Positions 34,756-47,825 are shown, counted from the stretch's first letter. The stretch: DNA of 64,000 nt from Cylicocyclus nassatus (GCA_958299035.1 CATQJL010000001.1:31793554-31857553); one strand, 5' to 3'. The notes: generated by a model not told the origin, from the sequence alone. Numbers and translations are program-made.

Positions 34756-35794
34756 TAGATTGCATGAGCAACGTTCGTATCTCGCTAAGGTGTTCTGTTT
34801 TGCGCTGTGGTTCGCATTCTTCGGAACTTCCGCAGCACGTATACGGAACCTTCGTAGGTACCCGGCGGAGCGGAAAATTCCAAACGTTCTGCGGAAGTTT
34901 CGGTCAGTTGTCTAAGTTAATGACAGTGCTTCGGCAAATGGAAACGTGGTTTTTTGTGCAAACAAATTTGAAAAGTTTTAGCTAAGCCACTAGTAGCTCA
35001 GAGTAGAATTTATTTGTGGCCTAAAACTTCCAAATTCCAGCCCATGCGTACTTTCTACGTATGCTAATCACTGGACCAAAGTTCAGAATGTCTTGAATGC
35101 AACTCATTTTTGTGAGCACTGCTTTCAAAAAGATCACGATTTTTTAAATTGTCCATGGAATTTACTAAATAGCACTGCATGAACATAAACCAAATATAAG
35201 TGAAGTAGCTGCAAAAGACAAGCCACAAAAGGTAAAGCGAAAACAACTATCAAAGTGACAATATGAACCACTTGCTACAAAAACTCTGATAGAAATGGGA
35301 AAGCCGACCAGAAGTCGTACGTAATCCTTCAGTCAACAAGAGAAGCACTCCTAGAAGAAGTGAGCATTTGAAATGAAAGAGAGGGCTGAAAAGGCAAGGA
35401 GCACTGATTACAAATCTGTATTCTGCACTTGCGGAACGTTTTTTTGTAAGAAGTCAACCATTTTTGATGTCAGTGCTCTCACGACCAGAATTGAATCATT
35501 TTTGCTTTAGCTTGATATGCAGAGAATATCAAACGACTATTACAGCCGCATCCACCATAACATTAGAAAGAGTGCATTAGCCTATTCTATGTCAGCCATA
35601 ATTCTGATTTGAATTCTCGTTCCAAAGGCCTATTGCTCTAAAAAGCTGTTCCGCAGAAACGGAAGAAAGACTTATAATCATTGTTCTAGGCGTATCTGTT
35701 TATAAAAAATCTGTTCCAAAAAAATGTATCGACGTTTGATTTTTAACAACTCTTTTCCAAAAATCTTTCGCTATCTTTTATAGCATACTGTAAG

Positions 35795-35885
35795 GCTGGC
35801 CATAACTTAAATCTACACTATGGAGTGGATCACCACTGCTTTTCAGGACCCTAAAATTACGGTGGGTCGCAACATATGGTGCCAT
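35795..35885. repeat. Fragment related to the CAGGGTG element interior
   Basis: Resembles the interior of copies at 49252 and 60714 (CTATGGAGTGGATCACCACT and ACGGTGGG) but no termini were found nearby. Confidence 0.35.
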
Positions 35886-36593
35886 TGTGATATGAACCAA
35901 TAAAGATTTTAAAAAAATCTGAAAAGTAGTACCACAGGTAAATATCTGCTGTTGTAAATAACAAGCATTTTTGGTATCCTTTATTTTTTCTCAAAAACGT
36001 CAGTGAATTGATGGCAAACGGTTTTACAGTGAAAGAAGGTAAAGTGAGCGTCTATTTAGTTCGTAGTAGAAAGTCTAGACATATTTTGTAGTATTTTTAG
36101 CCTTTTTTCCACATGACCGAACCCAATAATGGCTTGGCCTCAAAAGCAATGAGGTAAAACTACAATATAAAGACAATAGGGTCCGAGCACTTTCGTCAAG
36201 GAGAAGATCCGCCATGCATTTTCAAAGAGATAGACACCAAAGATGGTAATTATCCGTTCCGACTCATTATCATGAGCTATAATTTTCTCGGGGACGTAAG
36301 CACTCTGAATGTGAGTAGAGGAAATGAGTCATTTCCGTGAATCTTTTCTCCAGATAAAAAAGCAAAGCTGCAGCGCAGTAATGACAGGTTGTGAAGAGAT
36401 TACGTTTGTAGAATGAGGAACTGGCTAGGTACAACATTTACTTTACAAGGAATTGCTATTCGTTGAGATGCTGCAAAGTAGGAACGGGAATCTTACAAGG
36501 AATAGAAGCAGGAAAGACAAAGTGAGAAATGGGGAAGAAAAAGGCACATTCTAAATGAATAACGTGTTACATAAGTATTTTGCTCTCAATATA

Positions 36594-36743
36594 CTTGCGT
36601 TTCCGAGAAAACGCGGAGAAATTTGCGCGTGAACAAATAGCCGCGCCAATGATGCCGAAATTTTGCGCGCGCAAGTGACCGGCATGACAAGCTTAGCTAT
36701 TTGTACACGCGCAAATTTTACCGCGTTTTCTCGGCACCGCAAG
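36594..36743. mobile_element. Small palindromic MITE
   Basis: CTTGCGTTTCCGAGAAAACG at the left pairs with CGTTTTCTCGGCACCGCAAG at the right; inner AATTTGCGCGTG also repeats inverted. Confidence 0.65.
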
Positions 36744-38945
36744 CTCATTATGTTAGGCAGAAAATCTACTAGATTGTGCTTGAACGGAGTTTTTAACTTT
36801 GCTTCTACTACCATTCACTGTAAAATACAGTGGATCATACTCTAACATATGCAATGTGCGATTACACGGCACATGCATTTTATGCGTAAAATCCGAGGTC
36901 GTTTTTCTAGTTATGAGAACTTAATCTTTTCAAGTGAGTGTTTTTTCTTGTTTTTCATTTCTATATCTTTTAAATAATTAAAAGGCGTCGTGATGTATTC
37001 ATGAATCCTTGCAAAATGGAAGCAGACTCCAAGATTTGAAGGAGGATGCGCGCATTGCGTGCAATCACACATATTGAATCATGATAATTCGACTGTAACC
37101 TAGCAGCTTGAAATGAGCATTCTGCTACGCAAATTGCTTTCATATGTAACCTTCTGACATTGATAGCTTGGCTTCTTCTCTTACATGATGGAAACAATCA
37201 ATTAGAAAGAGGAAGAATGACATTACGTCAACTGAGCAGATAAATTAGTGCACATGTCAGACGCTTACGTTGCGACGAGGTATATGATACATAGCGTAGG
37301 CAGTAAATGAGACCTTCTAGAAACATGAATATATGTCGAATGTCGGTGGTTGTCCAGAAACACAAAATCATCAAAATGACTCATTACAGGATGTCGCAGA
37401 GGTATTTATGCATGTTTGAAAGCGCACCCTTTAACCGTAACTTACAATGTCGCCCCTACTCGGCTGAAAACATGAACTGCGGCATACTACTATTACTTGA
37501 GAAAACCGTCGGACCCCATAACTAGGTTCGAAACGAGATTGGACAGTGATTTTTGGAATGCCGTTGGTAGAAAAATTCGAAAAATCACCAAATTTCCTAA
37601 ATTTCTGGTTGAAAGGACTTTTATTTGCAGCGACGGGTAAGTGAAATCGTCGCAGTAATGAAATCCCATAATTTCTGCTCAAATAGATTTTTGCCATTTT
37701 GATCGATGTTTTATCAACCCCTGTCCGTTTCCGTTCCATAATTCTATCTACGAATGTGAGAGATATTTAATTTTTGTTAAATTTTGAACATGCGACGCTT
37801 TCATCGCGATTTTTTCACGGCGGCAATTCAATGAAAACAAATTCAATTTGTGGTTTTTCGAATACTTGTATCACTGGCTTTTCAAAAGTCATCGCTCAAT
37901 CTCATGAAAATTGTTTTGAACCTAGTTAAGGGGTTCCGATGGTTTTCTCAAGATTGATACGTCGCAGTCCGTTTTTTTTACCCGAGTTGAGGGAGGCATT
38001 GTATTTTGCGGATCCCTCGGAACCAATTCATAAACTGGGTCCACCATGAGTTTATGGTGAAAAATGGATTTGAGCCCTCCGTTCCTATAATATCTACATA
38101 TGAACCTTGAAGGGAGCAATGTACTCAGTGAATGAGAAATCATTTTTAAACTCAATAGTCCATCAGCATTTTTCGCAATTTACAAGCTATACACTCAGCG
38201 ATTTTCATTGAGAAGTTTCAGAAGAGGTCCTTAAATTCTTCACTTATTCCAAAAGCAAAAACGAAAAGGAATCCGGTAGTTTTGCAACCAAAGATTGAAA
38301 TTTTGAAATTTTTGAAAGAAGAATTCGAGCTGTTGGCACCAAATTTTGATCAGAGTTTAAAATACAGAAACTGTAGATGAAGTTAGCTCAAACAGCTCAT
38401 ATGCTCCAAGCACTAAAAAGAAGAAAAGGCGACAAGATCTCAGCCACAATTTCGAACTATTTTCAAAAAGGAAGCTTTTTTTTGCAAGTATGTCACTATA
38501 CTTTCATATAACAAGTTATGTGTCAAATCCTGCGGTTTAAACCTTGCATGCTCTTTTCAAGTCCCTTTTCTAGTGTCTCTCCTCGAAGCCCTCTCGTTTT
38601 ATTATGTCGTTTTAGATTTGCTAGGTTTTAAACAAAAAAAGGTTGTGATTACAAAACAAATTCTTATAAAAATACAGTCCGTACAATTTTTAGAACCGTC
38701 AACCCTCTGCCTTCCAGTCTGCTCTGCAATCATTTTCACTGGATAAATATAACGAGTTTATTAGGTTCCCTCGAAAAAGAGTCGTAAAGTTTGTGATAGT
38801 AGATAGTAGAGTAGAGGCTTTTATAAGATCCAGCAATGGAAGTTAAGAAGATTTGCAGAGGGAAGCACTTACCCTAGGAAAGGTCTAGCTGGCTGGTCGA
38901 GATTGAAACATCAAAGCCCAGAGCTTGGCTATGCCAGTAGCTTTG

Positions 38946-39395
38946 GTGATTTGAATTTTAAATAGCCAGCAGGAAAAAGGAGAGATGCATAGGCACACAA
39001 AAATTGCAGTAGATTCGAGGAAAGAAATAATGGCAGTAGGGTACCAAAATGCCGGCGAGCAACTCTCGTATAGCTTCGTCACCAATTTTATGTTTGTTTT
39101 TGTGCACAACCCATTGAACGAACGACTCCTCAGGGAGCTATCGCGTCTAGCACAGATCGTAACATTTCGCATAAATAGGGCCGCACGAATCGCAACCAAT
39201 TTGTGTGCGAAGTTGAAATGCACCGAAACGGATCACATACTACTGCAGGCCAGGATAATGGGGCCATTCAATAGCAGGTCAGCTTTAGATGCAGTGCTCG
39301 GACAAATCCGAAAATCCATTGTTTTTTCTTGGAAATGGATGGGAAGAGTGAGGCAAAGTATTTGCCCAAAGGGCGGCTCGTATGAATCATTCTAA
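38946..39395 (+). CDS. Unassigned open frame of about 148 codons
   Basis: The frame is open from about 38946, with ATG at 38985, to TAA at 39395, in a patch clearly richer in G+C than its AT-rich surroundings. The predicted product is mixed amphipathic with a hydrophobic stretch SYSFVTNFMFVFVHN. Two minus-strand frames across the same DNA are also open (for example 39223-38885, which is hydrophobic). The patch may therefore be an old exon on either strand. No domain is recognised. Confidence 0.2.
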
Positions 39396-40096
39396 GCCGA
39401 TTTTTGTAAGTATAAATCCTCGCTCAGAGTATGCTTTTATTTTTACTGTATTAATAGCATTTAGTGGTCCTCTATCAAATATAGGGCCCATTCTAAAATT
39501 AGTTCGATCTTCGAGAAGAAAAGGTATGAAAAAAATTATGAAAATTGGTCTATTTTGTAGTTTATAAAAACGATACGTGCTGTTTTTGAACAGAAAAAAT
39601 CAACGACTTTGGTTTACTATGGATACTTATATGAATAAAGTTCATACAATTTTCGAAACCCCATTGCTTCTTATTAGGGGCAAATTATCACGTTTATGAA
39701 TATTATTGGTTCGGAAGATGAGAAATACTGTTCTCCACGATCCAAGTACTGAAGGTACTTTATCCCATGAAATTGCAAAACGGTTATGAGGGAAGGAACC
39801 TCCTCCCCCTCATGTGCTACAATTAATCCAAAGAGGACATTAGCAATGCAAATAAACATTTTGTTCTAGAGGGTTTATGAAGAAGACACACCCTCTTCGA
39901 AGGATCAAATAAAAAAGTAAGGACGTTGAGCTGTTGACAGCGTAAGAGTAAGTCAACAAGGAAGGAAGTAAATTTGAAGAAGGGAGAACGCATGAAGAAG
40001 AGAAGAAAACACTTAGAAGAAAACTATTCGCGGAGATCTGCGATCGAGATTCCCTTGTATTTCGTAACTGACAAGGAAACGGCCCTGAACTGATTT

Positions 40097-40820
40097 CAAA
40101 TCTACCTTTTATATCTGCGATGCGTTTCTCTGGAAAAAGTTATGGGCGGTCAAAAGTGTAATATCATTGGGGTCTCGATGCATAATGTGCTTTAAAATCC
40201 CATCTGGGAGTGCTTGACTAGCGTAAGGCCTCGGGCATACCTCACGCGATTTCAGTCGCCACGCGAATTGGCAATACTCCAAATGTTCATAACTCATCCT
40301 ACGGGGTTTCTGAATGTACGGAAGAGGGGGCATTTTATCAACCCAAGAAAGTTATACATGCTGTGCATTTGAGGTCTTCCAGTATTGAATTTGAAGACAT
40401 TTGGCAAATTGCCAGATTGCGTGGCGACTGAAATCGCGTCAGGTATGTCCCTTGCCTAACATTGAGCGTACTAATCTCAAGGAATGCTCACATTTACAGG
40501 AAACACAAATAAGAATTTTGAACGAGTAAGAAACAACTAAGGTATTTTGAAAAAAGCTATAAGCATCGAAAAGTCTAAATTTGACATTTATACAGCCCGG
40601 CACCGCACTCCAAGAATTGGTTAATCCGAAACAATTACTTGTGTTTCTTGTAAATGTGAACCTTCCTCGGAATCAGTACACTAAATATCAAGCTATTCAT
40701 ACATTCCCAAGCTGGATTCAAAAACACATTATACCTTGGAATCCCTATGACTTCACATTTTTAACAGCTCATAACTTTTCCAAAGAACGGCATCGCAGGT
40801 ATAAAAAGTAGATTTGGAGT
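40097..40820. mobile_element. Inverted-repeat element interrupted by a Harbinger-like MITE
   Basis: The left arm (40097-40226 plus 40457 to about 40515) and right arm (about 40630-40820) are diverged inverted copies. Shared blocks include ATCTGCGATGC/GCATCGCAGGT and CTCACATTTACAGGAAACAC. Homology in the left arm resumes directly after the inserted MITE, so the right arm shows the empty site. The frames at 40109-40333 and 40581-40811 translate to similar peptides only because the arms are homologous. Confidence 0.65.
40227..40456. mobile_element. Harbinger-like MITE nested in an inverted-repeat arm
   Basis: It starts GGCCTCGGGCATACCTCACG and ends with the diverged inverse, flanked by TAA on both sides (40224-40226 and 40457-40459). 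The inner motif is CGATTTCAGTCGCCACGCG. It is the same family as 28799-29001 and 47826-48060. Confidence 0.7.
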
Positions 40821-41322
40821 CAGCTCTCCAAGGAGCTTCTAATGATATGCGGTTCACTTCGGTTGGCCACCGGTTGGGATCTTTCCTTGGTGAGAGCTAC
40901 ATAAATGAAACATGACGTTATTTATCATTTATTTATCGTCATTTATCTTCTTCTTTTTATTCTCGCTGCGTTACATTTGATAGCGATGGTATAGGATTTA
41001 CACATAATAAGAGAAAGGATACTAGTGAATCGATGTCGGAATGACTGAGTCTCTTACTTGAGTATATTATAGTATAGTTAGGTGAGTACGAAATTTCTTG
41101 TAAGAAGATTAAAAAAATGATCAAAATCTTGAATAAATAGCGAAATTTCCTAAAGGAAAATAAAAGAATGTGCAGAAGAATGAAGAGTAAGTGATTGAAG
41201 AAATAGCTAGTATTTTTTGAAAAGAGTCGATATGCTTGGAGACTTAGAAATTTCTGTGAGGGAAAGGGCTGATGTCAACTAACAGCCAGTATTATAAGAA
41301 TGACTATACCTATACTCTCTAC

Positions 41323-41534
41323 CAGGGGTTGACACAGGTGGCCTGTAACCAAGCTGATCGTTTTTGAGGCCGAAAAGACACAAAAATTGCGATGTTTTTC
41401 TTGTCGACGTTTCGTTTTTTGATGGTATTTTAAGTTTAAGGTTTAAAGTCAAAGTGGACTCCGTAAAAATTCGCGAAAGTCAAGGGGGACTTCGTTTTTT
41501 GCACTTTCCAAAAGCCATCTCGTGCCGAGCTCTG
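41323..41534. mobile_element. hAT-like element, CAGGG...CACAGGTGGC family, short copy
   Basis: The left end CAGGGGTTGACACAGGTGGC and right end CTCGTGCCGAGCTCTG resemble the ends of 52076-52890. The interior shares CAAGGGGGACTTCGTTTTTT. No exact target duplication is visible. Confidence 0.5.
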
Positions 41535-43519
41535 CTCCCCCTTCCTTCTACATTTTTACTGTATGAAACTAAAAGAAAGGATGTATAGCAAGAGGAATTT
41601 AAAAAGAATGCGGCTGATTGTGAGAAGGAGAGAACGAGAATGAAGTTCGTATGTAGATCACATTATTTCTGAGAAAGTGCGCTTTTATATCTTTCTTGTC
41701 CACATGCTCATTATTTTACAAAGCTAAGTTCAAATCCTCAAAAATGTTCTTACAAAAGCACATTTTGCATAACGAATTTACACTGGGGGCACATATGTAG
41801 GTGCATAAAGTCTGCTCGAAGAAAAACTTTGAATGCCCATTACTTTTCTTCTTTAATGTGAGCTGTAAAGAAACGCAAAGGAGCGCCATTTTTCATTGTT
41901 TAAACCCCATGAATATGCAAACACTTGAAGTAGCCCGGGAGACCCATGCGTGACAAAAATGAAGATTCATATTCTCAGAGTAAGAAAAAGACCTCAAAGT
42001 TGTGGTCTTTGCTAGACCCGTTCTGCGTATTTGAAAAAATTATTGTTCAAGTAAAGCCTACTCTAGAGCACCATAGCTTGTGACTTTTGTACTTCTTCAA
42101 TTCCCTGTAGCCCATCATAATTGTATCGCATTCTGAGACTAATAACAATTTATAGGAAACACCGACTTCTCATACAACTCTGAGTACGTCTGTTATAGTT
42201 GTTAAAAATAGAATATACAACGTAGCCACCCAATCGCTTTCTCATAGTCTGTAAAGTGACAAGAAATGAAAAAAATTGATGGGTAAATAGATAACTGCTA
42301 GAAAGGGCCCGAAGTCCGTTTCTAGGCTTTTTGAAAACAAATTCCCTTCCTGGTTATTGCAAAATTTCACAGAATCTCCTTTGATTCTTTTCGGAAACAT
42401 CGACTAAAAAATCTAATCTAGCTTGTTTTTTTTCGAGCCCACAAAAACGATATTCCTTTGTTTTTTCAGCTTTTATGTTTCAGTGTTTATTTCAACCATT
42501 TGTGCTGATCGACTATAAATTTTATCGTTTGTAGGCAGCATAACTTATAAATGCAGTTGATCAAACAAAAGTTTACGCATTTCTATAGCATTAGCATTTC
42601 ATAGCTGATTAGAAACAATTAAGAATGTCTCATGGATTGTTATTAAATATATAAAAAGCAAAGAAATGAAAACTGAGAAGAGCAGAAAAAAATTGACACC
42701 TTAACGAACAAGAAGTGAGAAGTGCTAGAGAGGCTTTTAGTAAGTAGGGATGATTAAGACATAGTGAATAAAACAACAAGTGCTACCTCCGTTAGGTTCC
42801 TTTCCGTAGAAAAAGTTTTTATAATGTTCTATATCTCCCTGGAAATCTCAGCAAAGAAGAAAGAAGCAACCCTGGAGGAATCTGGTATGGTTATCTAAGC
42901 AGATTCTCTAGAGTTTTCTGAGCTAAATTTCTAAGACGCGTCCATGCCAGCTTTGATGTGCTCAAATGTGAAACTAAGCAATCAAATGCTTTTTTGGCCC
43001 TCTTCAATCAGTCTGTGGTAACTTCGGGAAATTAGGCAATCTATGTGAAGCAGAGCTTTGCTTTAGTTTTATCTAACCCTCGACTAGAGGGTGTAATTGA
43101 TAAAAAAATCAAAAATTAAAGGCCACTTATTGAACAAATATGAATCAATTTTTGAGCTAGTCTACTTGATATGTTTTTTGTATTAAAATATTTGACCTGA
43201 AACTTTTTGAGTCAAATCAGAAATATATATTGCATAAGAGCAAGGTAAAATATTCATGAGGAACATTAAAATCTGCTCAAAACTGTTTTGAAAAACTAAT
43301 CAGAAAATTAGTTTTGACATAAAATAATTTTACAAACTATATAGAGTCAGGCATCTTCTCACAAACATTTTTTTAACGAGACTGAGGCAGCTTGCCCATT
43401 TCTTGCAATCTCAGCCATTCTGAAAGTGGAAAATTCTCCTGTCATTTCATTTAAAATACTGCTGGAATTTGTACTGCATGGTTCCTTCAAGATTTTTCCA
43501 TTTACTCTTGTTTTTTTTA

Positions 43520-43710
43520 ACAAGAGGTGGGACAGGGAGGGAAAGGTAGATGAAGGGCGGCGTCATTTAGAGAAAAAATTAGATAGCCAAAAACGAGTTG
43601 TCAAACTGTCTTGTAGTATGTTTGAGAAATGGGAGGGGGTGAGAGGCGGTAGAGGCGAATGGAAGCGTCATCTAAAACCAAATAATTGGCTAAGGAAAGA
43701 AACTTGCCAG
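43520..43710 (+). repeat. Imperfect purine-rich duplication inside an open frame
   Basis: Two related purine-rich blocks (about 43525 and 43630), each followed by a GCGTCAT motif, lie in the 109-residue frame 43426-43755. The frame is probably not a gene. Confidence 0.3.
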
Positions 43711-43740
43711 TCACTCTTTTGCTTTTTGGGGAAGAGGGAG

Positions 43741-43969
43741 CAGGGCTCGGCATGAGGTGGCTTTTGAAAAATGCAAAAAAGAATTCCTTCGGACTTTCGT
43801 AATTCTTACGAAGTCTCCTTTGACCCTAAACCCTAAACGTAAAAATCCTCAAAAACGATGACTAGAAAACTTCACAATCTTTGTAATTTTTCGCCTCAAA
43901 AATGGTAACCCCTTTGCTTTTTGCCCCAAAAACGATATCCAGCTTGCTTGCCACCTGTACCGAGCCCTA
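43741..43969. mobile_element. hAT-like element, same family, second short copy
   Basis: It begins CAGGGCTCGGCATGAGGTGG and ends CCACCTGTACCGAGCCCT, the opposite orientation to the other copies. The interior holds CCAAAAACGATATCCAGCTT. The target duplication is unclear because both flanks are purine-rich. Confidence 0.55.
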
Positions 43970-44812
43970 GGGGAGGGGAGGGTGGGCAAGAGGGGATAGA
44001 AGAGTTAAGGGGAGCGAGTAAGAGGTTAAGGGCAACGTGACTATTTTGAAGTCAACTAAGTCTTGCTCCGCTATCAGGCCTAGAGATCTTTGTCTTAAAA
44101 CCTTGTAAAAAGAAAAAATTCAAGTGGTGAAGATTCAATTTTTCATAAATTTTGTTGAGTAGTCCTCTCCCCCCCCCCCCTCTCCACTGGTTTTGAGCCT
44201 GCAAAATTTGACTCCACAAACACCCAGCGTTCCATACTAGTAATGACGACTTTTCAGTTTGATGCAGCCTCAGAAAAATTTACGACATTCAATTCCAGGG
44301 AATTTCACCAATTTCCCATTGGGACTCTTGATGTATGGTGTGTCACGATAGAGAAGCGCCCTAGAGCAATATAACCGTCCTTTCACTGCGTCATTTCTCA
44401 CCCATTAGCCCTGCTGTTTTCAATCGGCTGTCTAGCCAGCCCGCATTCAATTTGGGGCCCCGATATTGCGCACATCAAAGGACGAGTGGAGCGAGTAAAG
44501 CGAATTGGCCAGTAGCATGAGAGTTAAATGACTCTGAGAAGTCGTAACTGCACACACTGCGCTGTCACACGCCATCAATGACTAATGCAATAGGAGGCGA
44601 TCGCTGACGCGATAACTCGTACAAAAAGCACTTGAGGACCGATTGAGGCTTGACGTTGAAGTGCTGTGCTGTGAATGCGGGTATGATATCAAAATACGCA
44701 TAAAACTGCGCAGAAAGATTACGTAATTGCACACAACTGCTATATGAGCAGAGTCTGAAGCTTGGTGAAATCGATCGTTTACTCAGAGAATCGCGAAATA
44801 GGCGAGAAAATT

Positions 44813-44921
44813 GAAGTTCTAAAACTTCCGGGAGAACACTCCTACTGGGGCGGCCAGGTAGGGTGGCGGCTCACCCACGCTGCCCAATAGGAGCGTCCGC
44901 CCCGGAAGTTTTAGAAGTTCA
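44813..44921. mobile_element. Small palindromic MITE
   Basis: TTCTAAAACTTCCGG at the left has the inverse CCGGAAGTTTTAGAA at the right. An inner pair CTCCTACTGGG / CCCAATAGGAG also repeats inverted. Confidence 0.55.
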
Positions 44922-45819
44922 GTTCTCCCCGGAAGTATTTTGCAATTGTCTGAGCCAGGACATTAGCATTGTGATTGATTTTTTTTTGGGAGGGGGCAGG
45001 TGATTCAATTGCTAGAAGGGCTAAAACCCAGATAGTATACCAGAAGGAAAAACTCTAAAATTCAAATTTGATGAACTGTAGGAAGAGAAAATTGCATGAA
45101 AATGTTATTGGAAAGTTTGATATTTCCAAAAGCTTATATTTACACCAAATGACGCTGATGCTGCAGATTTGGTCAAAATGTTATTGGCTACTTGTTTTAG
45201 ACCACATCCTTTTCAGGATGCATTAACCAAAACTTCGTTGGCTCTATCTTCAATAATAACAAACGATTATTCAAACATTTGCCATAAAAGCAAGCTACTA
45301 GCATAATTTTAGTCCGGGACCACCTGGTTTTTTTACTACTTTTCTCCGAAAAAGCAGTGGGTGATTTCCCTCAAAGAAATCATCTCAAGGAAAAATATAA
45401 GTTCCGCTGCTAAACAAACGTCTGCTTGCGGCAAAAAGCATTGTGTCCTTTGCCCTGATTCCCACCTACTCCGCTGATTTTACAACAAAATGAGATTCAC
45501 TTGTCAAAATCGCATTTCTCGTGACACCCTGTGGACACCAGCTACTATGGACTAATTGTCGTATCTGGACATGGAACAACATCAATGGGCAAAACACGTT
45601 CTAGCCTATCTGAAGGTCAAGGCGAAGTTCCAGTCCAAAAAATTTCGTACCACAACTTTATTTATTTTGATCATTTAATTGGTCCGGCAGCATTTCATTT
45701 TTTTCAAAATATCAGCAAACAGCTTGATTATTCATTTAATTCGTTAGTTATTGCAGTACATTTATTGAGATCATCTCTTAATGTAAACTTGACGCCTAAG
45801 TGCTCTTGCATGGCTTAGT

Positions 45820-45983
45820 AACCTTTGATTTAACTGGCTTGGCGGCTGGAAGGCGGACCTAGTTAAGGCTAGGTAATGATCGGAGAGCACGCGAGAGACG
45901 CAGACTACGTTGCGTGGAGAGCGGCCCTAAATTAGGTCGCACAGCCCCGCCTTCCAGCCGCCAAGCCGGTTGAATCAAAGGTT
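45820..45983. mobile_element. Palindromic MITE, family A copy 2
   Basis: AACCTTTGATTTAACTGGCT at the left and its inverse ending in GAATCAAAGGTT at the right. CTTGGCGGCTGGAAGGCGG repeats inverted. The interior matches 52-191. Confidence 0.75.
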
Positions 45984-46288
45984 ATAATTACCACTTGAGA
46001 TCTGCAGTGGAGTAAGCCGTGGCATGCCAGAGTCACTATCCCAAAATCCCAGTTGGAAAAAAGTCGAAAACGAAGAAAAGCGGACATAAAAAATGATAGA
46101 AGAATGATCTCAGATTGTGACAATCACCCCGTCAAGGCAAATTGGAAAAGCAGTGCAGCTGTAGAAAGCGATTATTTGATGACTATTCCGAATTATTCGA
46201 ATGTTTTTTCCGAAAGCCTTGCCATGTCGGTAAGATGGTGAGAGCAGACTTGGAGAGAGGCGGAGATTTTAAAAAATCAGCTACCCTT

Positions 46289-47197
46289 TTAGTTGATTTC
46301 ACTATCTGAACCAGCCACATACGGAATAAATGCAATGCAGAATGGAGCTCGATAATCTCTTCCGCCATCGCAAATGTGGGAAATCTTGAAGGCTCTCAAG
46401 CTGTCGTAGTACACAACTAATAACAAGGAGATAAACATTCTGGAGGCTGGAGTGCAGCCTAGGCTCAGCTCCCATAGGCTCATATTACTGAAAAGAACTT
46501 GAAAGATTGTCATAAAAACATAGTAGTGCTTTTCTACACACCTAAAATGGCTAGCATGCTTCATTTATGCTGGTCAATCTTGTTCAGTTTTTTTTTGGGT
46601 TAACGCTAAATAAAGTCTAGACAAGAGTCCCAGGAAATTAGTTCGCCTGCTGAAGTATTTGAACCTTCAAATTTCCGACCAGACCAGCTGAGACAAGCAA
46701 ACTTGTAACGAGATTTATTTTGCTTCTAATAAGGATTCCGTCAGGAAGGAAAATGCAGTATAAGAAAACCAGTACCGGTACCCACAAGCAAGATGGATTC
46801 GATTTTGCGGGTTATGTGTGCAATTGCACCAAAATGATAGGTACGGTATGTGCCAACTGCATAAGGGTTACAGCAAAGAGACTGGCACCCAAAGCGTTTC
46901 TTTTAAAATAGAACTCCTCGACAAGAGTATGGTTAAAATCGAAATTATGTATCACAGTGAATTTTTGAACTGTTTCAAGTTCACGCAGTAAAGTCCTTAT
47001 TAAAACAAAAAATGTTTTGCTTTGAAAGGTTTAAAAACTCTAGAGGTTCTTAGGCCAGCAAGCACAAACATCCACAACTGAGGATTGCTTATTTGTAATG
47101 AAAGTCCAATCTCGCATTCCCCTATATGGACAAGAGGGGCTGAAATCAAGATAAAACAGAAGAAGATGGGTTTGTAATAGTGCATAAGGCACAACAA
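46289..47197 (-). other. Membrane-protein-like open frames, possible receptor remnant
   Basis: Three successive minus-strand frames encode hydrophobic segments: 47197-47000 (PIFFCFILISAPLVHIGE), about 46910-46800 (ALGASLFAVTLMQLAHTVPI) and 46541-46289 (YVFMTIFQVLFSN, then SRMFISLLLVVYYDSLRAF). The last begins after a TTTTAG acceptor and has a GTATGT donor near 46323. The order of hydrophobic segments and the motif SRMF...VVYYDSLRAF loosely recall the M2-M3 region of ionotropic-glutamate-type receptors or a chemoreceptor. This is speculative, and I could not connect the pieces into one frame. Confidence 0.2.
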
Positions 47198-47825
47198 GTT
47201 TTCTAGAGAACCAAGTTAGAAAATAAGCTGAGGCGGTTGAGTGCCTGGGAAAATTTGTACTGACACACAAATTGGTTCTCCTTGGAGGTTTCCTTAGCAA
47301 TGAGTGCTTTTTCAATTGGCAAAGTATGTACTATGAGAACCAAGCTCTTTTACATGGCGGAGTTGTACAATTGAGAAGTTGCTTTTTAAAAGAGGGAGGT
47401 TGATGGCTTTATAGCTTTTGTAATGTTTTGATTGAATTTTGCCATAAAATATTTTATGCTACAGCTTAACGGGCGCAGAGACTTGAAATAAAACTTCATT
47501 TATTGCTATTTTTTGCATAATAAAGCAGTTTCAGCCAAAATAAAGAAAGCCTTCTTGGGATAGTATGTACTAATGCATATTCCCTTGCTAAGAATTGTTC
47601 AGAAAGTGAAGCTTTTTTGTTGAAGTTGTGGAGTTAGTAGCAGCGGTCATGCTCACCCATACCACAGGTTTGAACCTAACACACTTATTGAATGCAATGT
47701 AGATCTGTTTTAAGCAGAATATGAAGCCTGATGACATTATACACGAAAATTTTTGGTGTGTGCGCTCACAGTGTTTTGGAAGAAAAAGCTCAGCCTATTT
47801 GTGCGGCCATCCTTTGACTGTCTAA

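Larger units (their letters stand above)
34756..40096. other. AT-rich, no complete gene
   Basis: Contains a palindrome near 34810-34900 (CGGAACTTCCGCAG / CTGCGGAAGTTTCGG), a hydrophobic minus-strand frame near 35110-35260, a palindromic MITE at 36594, and the GC-richer open frame at 38946. None is assembled into a gene. Confidence 0.45.
40821..45819. other. AT-rich, no supported gene
   Basis: Apart from two short hAT-like copies, a purine-rich duplication and one palindrome, only short unrelated frames are seen. Confidence 0.45.

Noticed and set aside
40109..40811. Two similar peptides on opposite strands as a gene pair
   Set aside because: They are translations of the two arms of an inverted-repeat element; one includes MITE sequence.
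46644..46692. tRNA-like boxes on the minus strand (GGTTCAAATAC and AGCTGGTCTGG)
   Set aside because: The spacing between the boxes is about 30 nt, too short for a tRNA, and no cloverleaf stems form.
47634..47690. tRNA-like boxes on the plus strand (TAGTAGCAGCGG and GGTTTGAACC)
   Set aside because: The spacing is about 32 nt and both boxes have mismatches; no anticodon arm is possible.
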